From assembly GCA_025504975.1 (NCBI GenBank), contig JANUWI010000007.1:1529839-1593838 (forward strand): a stretch of DNA of 64,000 nt, written 5' to 3'. The first letter of the stretch is position 1, and each line of letters opens with the position of its first letter. Shown one piece after another: positions 63,822-64,000 of this stretch. The notes beneath the pieces were generated by a model. The model did not search any database. It saw nothing but the letters and a program-made list of their open reading frames with translations, and was not told the origin of the DNA. The DNA is from Plenodomus lindquistii. Lineage: Eukaryota > Ascomycota > Dothideomycetes > Pleosporales > Leptosphaeriaceae. Position numbers and translations under genes: made by a program.

Positions 63822-64000
63822 TGTTGCACGTACACGGTACTCAGCCAACGCTGTATCCACCTGATCTCGGAATCTTCCGTGAAGCTCCCCTGCTTCTACC
63901 CACGTGATCCTACGTAGCAAGGGTATATATAGTACAATCTCTTCCTAGCTAGCAATACAATGATCTATCTCCCGATTATTCCTGAGCACCCATTTCTACA
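63822..64000 (+). repeat. 3' LTR of copia element 2, incomplete
   Basis: The first 179 bp of the 3' LTR, starting TGTTGCACG, run to the window end. Sequence is the same as 57,331-57,509 except for the first base. Confidence 0.93.

Larger units (their letters stand above)
57331..64000 (+). mobile_element. Ty1/copia LTR retrotransposon 2, cut by window end
   Basis: A second, different copia element: 5' LTR, initiator-Met type PBS, one uninterrupted gag-pol frame (57,640-62,625), a roughly 1.2-kb GC-rich region that carries a spliced gene on the opposite strand, a polypurine tract and the start of the 3' LTR. The target duplication cannot be checked because the right end is outside. LTR identity indicates a very young copy. 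Confidence 0.93.

Noticed and set aside
1..64000. tRNA or rRNA genes
   Set aside because: I looked for B-box-like GGTTCGANNCC patterns and found only imperfect hits without a foldable cloverleaf; the tRNA-like bases at 47,498-47,522 are a primer-binding site, not a gene.

Overview
The window reads as nuclear DNA of a filamentous ascomycete (Pezizomycotina), most likely a dothideomycete of the Pleosporales type. The support is short introns of about 41-163 bp with GTRNGT donors and CTAAC-like branch sites, fungal-specific genes (Zn2Cys6 regulator, AA9 monooxygenase, Fung_rhodopsin/PTH11-like membrane protein, NmrA-like protein), and a TA-saturated repeat island with the hallmarks of repeat-induced point mutation (RIP). 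The lineage call is inference.

1-41,140 is ordinary gene space. In order it holds: the 3' part of a short-chain dehydrogenase; two tandem LPGEIRN-motif genes, one intact and one broken; an AA9 lytic polysaccharide monooxygenase; a seven-exon P450 with an unusual N-terminal extension, divergent by 67 bp from a cytochrome b5/b5-reductase fusion; a secreted protein of unknown function; a CE4 polysaccharide deacetylase; a Zn2Cys6 regulator; a vacuolar Ca2+/H+ exchanger; a small tail-anchored protein; QCR8 of respiratory complex III; a mitochondrial m-AAA protease; a secreted epoxide-hydrolase-like enzyme; an NmrA-like protein; an unknown 187-aa protein; an SRPK-like kinase; an extended SDR; a membrane-protein gene remnant; a seven-helix membrane protein; and a second P450. 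Many of these genes needed splicing to be read correctly, and exon limits are given in each entry.

41,390-57,330 is a RIP-type island with almost no open reading frame. Two apparently young elements sit in it. The first is a complete Ty1/copia element on the minus strand (42,521-47,709): 187-bp LTRs with 2 differences, target duplication ATAAT, and gag and pol in one frame separated by a single UGA followed by CUA. The second is a complete Fot1/pogo DNA transposon (54,338-56,198) with perfect 63-bp inverted repeats and TA target duplication.

57,331-64,000 is a second Ty1/copia element on the plus strand, cut by the window end, with a 1661-codon gag-pol and LTRs that are identical as far as visible apart from the first base. 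Between pol and the 3' LTR it carries a GC-rich spliced gene on the opposite strand, encoding an AT-hook plus six-cysteine protein. This antisense gene and the UGA-CUA gag/pol junction are the two observations most worth following. The enzymes of the gene-rich part (AA9, CE4 deacetylase, P450s with a b5/b5-reductase donor, secreted hydrolase) fit a plant- or wall-degrading saprobe or pathogen, but the sequence shows no single gene cluster.
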